Source: Lachnospiraceae bacterium
GTDB lineage: Bacteria > Bacillota_A > Clostridia > Lachnospirales > Lachnospiraceae
Assembly (NCBI GenBank): GCA_017464045.1
Contig: JAFUEG010000182.1
Coordinates: 1-5,925 of the forward strand
Reading direction: 5' to 3'
DNA length: 5,925 nt
Positions within the stretch are counted from its first letter, which is position 1. Every line of letters begins with the position of its first letter. The notes beneath the pieces are model-generated. The model worked only from the letters and a program-made list of their open reading frames with translations, did not search any database and was not told where the DNA came from. The position numbers and the translations under genes are program-made. Positions 4,519 through 5,925 of the stretch are shown in pieces.

Positions 4519-5925
4519 ATGAAAAAAATTAAGAAACAAATTATAAGCTGTATAATTGGATTTTTGCTTTTGCTATTGTTGCTTTTGGCGGCTTTATTTA
4601 TTGATGATAAAAAGGTTTCGTTTTCGGCTGAGTCCGGGTTTTATGAAGAGGATTTTTATCTGGAGATTAAGGCATCCGGAACAATTTATTACACTCTTGA
4701 CTGTTCAATACCCGATGAAAACTCCATGAAATATGACCGGCCAATTTTGATATCGGATGCTTCTTCCGGTGATAATATGTATAGCATAATTCCTGATGTT
4801 TATATTGGATTTGACGATAATTTAAAAAATGGTGGTTTTATAGTTGATAGTGATTATGCTATTCCTGATTATCTTGTTGATAAGGCAACTGTTATACGGG
4901 CTATTAGTATAGATTCCAACGGAAAAAAAAGTGAAGTATATACACGTGTTTATTTTGTCGGATATAATTTAAAATCCGGATATGATGATGTAGGTATAAT
5001 ATCTATAGTTACTGAACCTGATAACCTGTTTGGATATGAAAACGGAATTTATGTGACAGGAAAAATCTTTGATGATTATGTGTCATCTCTGCCCGATATG
5101 TCGACTTTTGATCCATGGACAACCTGGAATTCTGCAAATTACCATATGACCGGAGAAGAGTGGGAAAGAAAAGCGGAGATTACCTTTTGGAATAAGGATA
5201 AAAATATCATTGAACAGGGCAGTTACGGTATCAGGATTCAAGGGGCGGGAAGCAGAGCCTGGCTGCCCAAAAATATAAATATTTTTGAGAGAAAGGATAA
5301 GTATCAAAATTCGGAATTGGACGGTCTTTCTCTTGGATTTGATAATGATATTAATTGTGTAAATCTGTTTGGGGGCAGTCAGGATAATCTTACCTTATGC
5401 AAGGACTGGCTTGTAAATGATCTGACAGAGGAGCTTGATTTTCCGCATACAAAATATATGCCATATGCTCTTTTCCTTGACGGAGAATACTGGGGAATGT
5501 ATCTTATAAAAGAAAATATGAATCCGTATTATTTTAAACAAAAATACGGGATTGAGGATGTGTCGATTATAAGTGATAAGGGTCTTGAAGAAGGGAAAAA
5601 GGATGACCTTTACAACTATGACGAAATCATCGAATTTGCACGGGAAAATGATTTGTCAATAAAAGAAAACTATGACTATATCGGAAGTGAAATTGATCTT
5701 GACAGCCTTATAGATTATTATGCTGCGGAAATATATATATGTAATGCAGATTGGCCTTCATACAATTATGCTGTTTTTAAACCTGAAGTAAACGGTAAAT
5801 TTTACTATATGCTTTTTGATGTCAATGATGCAATGTATAAGGACGATTATAATCTTGACACCGTGAGCACAACCGCCTCCCATGATATTCTTTTTGCAAA
5901 GCTTATGGAAAATGATGAATTTAAG
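4519..5925 (+). CDS. CotH-kinase-family protein with membrane anchor (3' end outside window)
   Basis: The 469 residues present run open to the window edge. Lysines at 2, 3, 5 and 6 followed by a Leu-rich helix (about 8-29) predict an uncleaved anchor with the rest outside the cell. Residues 33-145 look like a beta-sandwich of the chitobiase C-terminal/Fn3-like kind, with IYYTLDCSIPDENSMKY (56-72). The CotH domain follows from about 160: SYGIRIQGAGSRAWLPKNI (235-253), FLDGEYWGMYLIKENM (319-334), NADWPSYNYAVFK (409-421) and YYMLFDVNDAM (430-440). CotH of Bacillus spores phosphorylates coat proteins and has an atypical kinase fold; secreted homologues in Lachnospiraceae are not sporulation-specific and their substrates are unknown. 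The usual metal motif D-x-D reads D434-V-N436-D437 here. GAGGA (4502-4506) lies 12 nt before the ATG. The gene follows the previous one after 32 nt with no terminator between. Confidence 0.9.
   Translation, partial: MKKIKKQIISCIIGFLLLLLLLLAALFIDDKKVSFSAESGFYEEDFYLEIKASGTIYYTLDCSIPDENSMKYDRPILISDASSGDNMYSIIPDVYIGFDDNLKNGGFIVDSDYAIPDYLVDKATVIRAISIDSNGKKSEVYTRVYFVGYNLKSGYDDVGIISIVTEPDNLFGYENGIYVTGKIFDDYVSSLPDMSTFDPWTTWNSANYHMTGEEWERKAEITFWNKDKNIIEQGSYGIRIQGAGSRAWLPKNINIFERKDKYQNSELDGLSLGFDNDINCVNLFGGSQDNLTLCKDWLVNDLTEELDFPHTKYMPYALFLDGEYWGMYLIKENMNPYYFKQKYGIEDVSIISDKGLEEGKKDDLYNYDEIIEFARENDLSIKENYDYIGSEIDLDSLIDYYAAEIYICNADWPSYNYAVFKPEVNGKFYYMLFDVNDAMYKDDYNLDTVSTTASHDILFAKLMENDEFK

Noticed and set aside
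5083..5307. Minus-strand open frame inside the CotH-type gene
   Set aside because: It lies opposite conserved CotH motifs and has no supporting ribosome site or recognisable product.

Overview
The window looks like chromosomal DNA of an AT-rich, Gram-positive anaerobe of the Firmicutes, most likely a polysaccharide-degrading member of the Lachnospiraceae (Butyrivibrio/Roseburia type). The assignment rests on strong AGGAGG-type ribosome binding sites, lipoproteins with acidic Glu/Ser/Thr-rich linkers, an AraC regulator beside a secreted glucanase, and a CotH-type protein behind an N-terminal membrane anchor. It is inferred from gene style, not from a marker gene.

Layout. Minus strand, 1-1188: the N-terminal 396 residues of a secreted GH16 beta-glucanase lipoprotein with the start of a second, carbohydrate-binding-like domain; its 3' end is outside the window. 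Minus strand, 1344-2099: an AraC-family regulator that reads toward the glucanase. Between these two genes, a rho-independent terminator for the regulator and a good sigma-A promoter for the glucanase share the same DNA. From 2100 to 2324 lies a divergent control region with an 11-bp perfect inverted repeat and a 7-bp direct repeat next to the regulator's likely -35 box. Plus strand, 2325 to the right edge: four tightly packed genes, namely a lipoprotein of unknown function with a calcium-loop-like motif, a YczE/YyaS/YitT-type membrane protein that starts at the lipoprotein stop codon (ATGA overlap), a six-helix membrane protein resembling the Pr6Pr / AIG1-FAR-17a group, and the first 469 residues of a membrane-anchored CotH-kinase-family protein.

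How the parts may work together (inference). The left half looks like a small carbohydrate-response unit: a regulator and a surface glucanase acting on beta-1,3- or mixed-linkage glucan. The right half looks like one envelope operon whose products all sit in or outside the membrane: a lipoprotein, two multi-helix membrane proteins and an extracellular CotH-like protein. Neither the substrate of the CotH protein nor any role for the two membrane proteins can be read from sequence. The divergent arrangement makes it possible that the AraC protein controls both halves. I see no rRNA, tRNA, CRISPR, insertion sequence, attachment site or phage signature, and no gene-free stretch longer than 300 bases.
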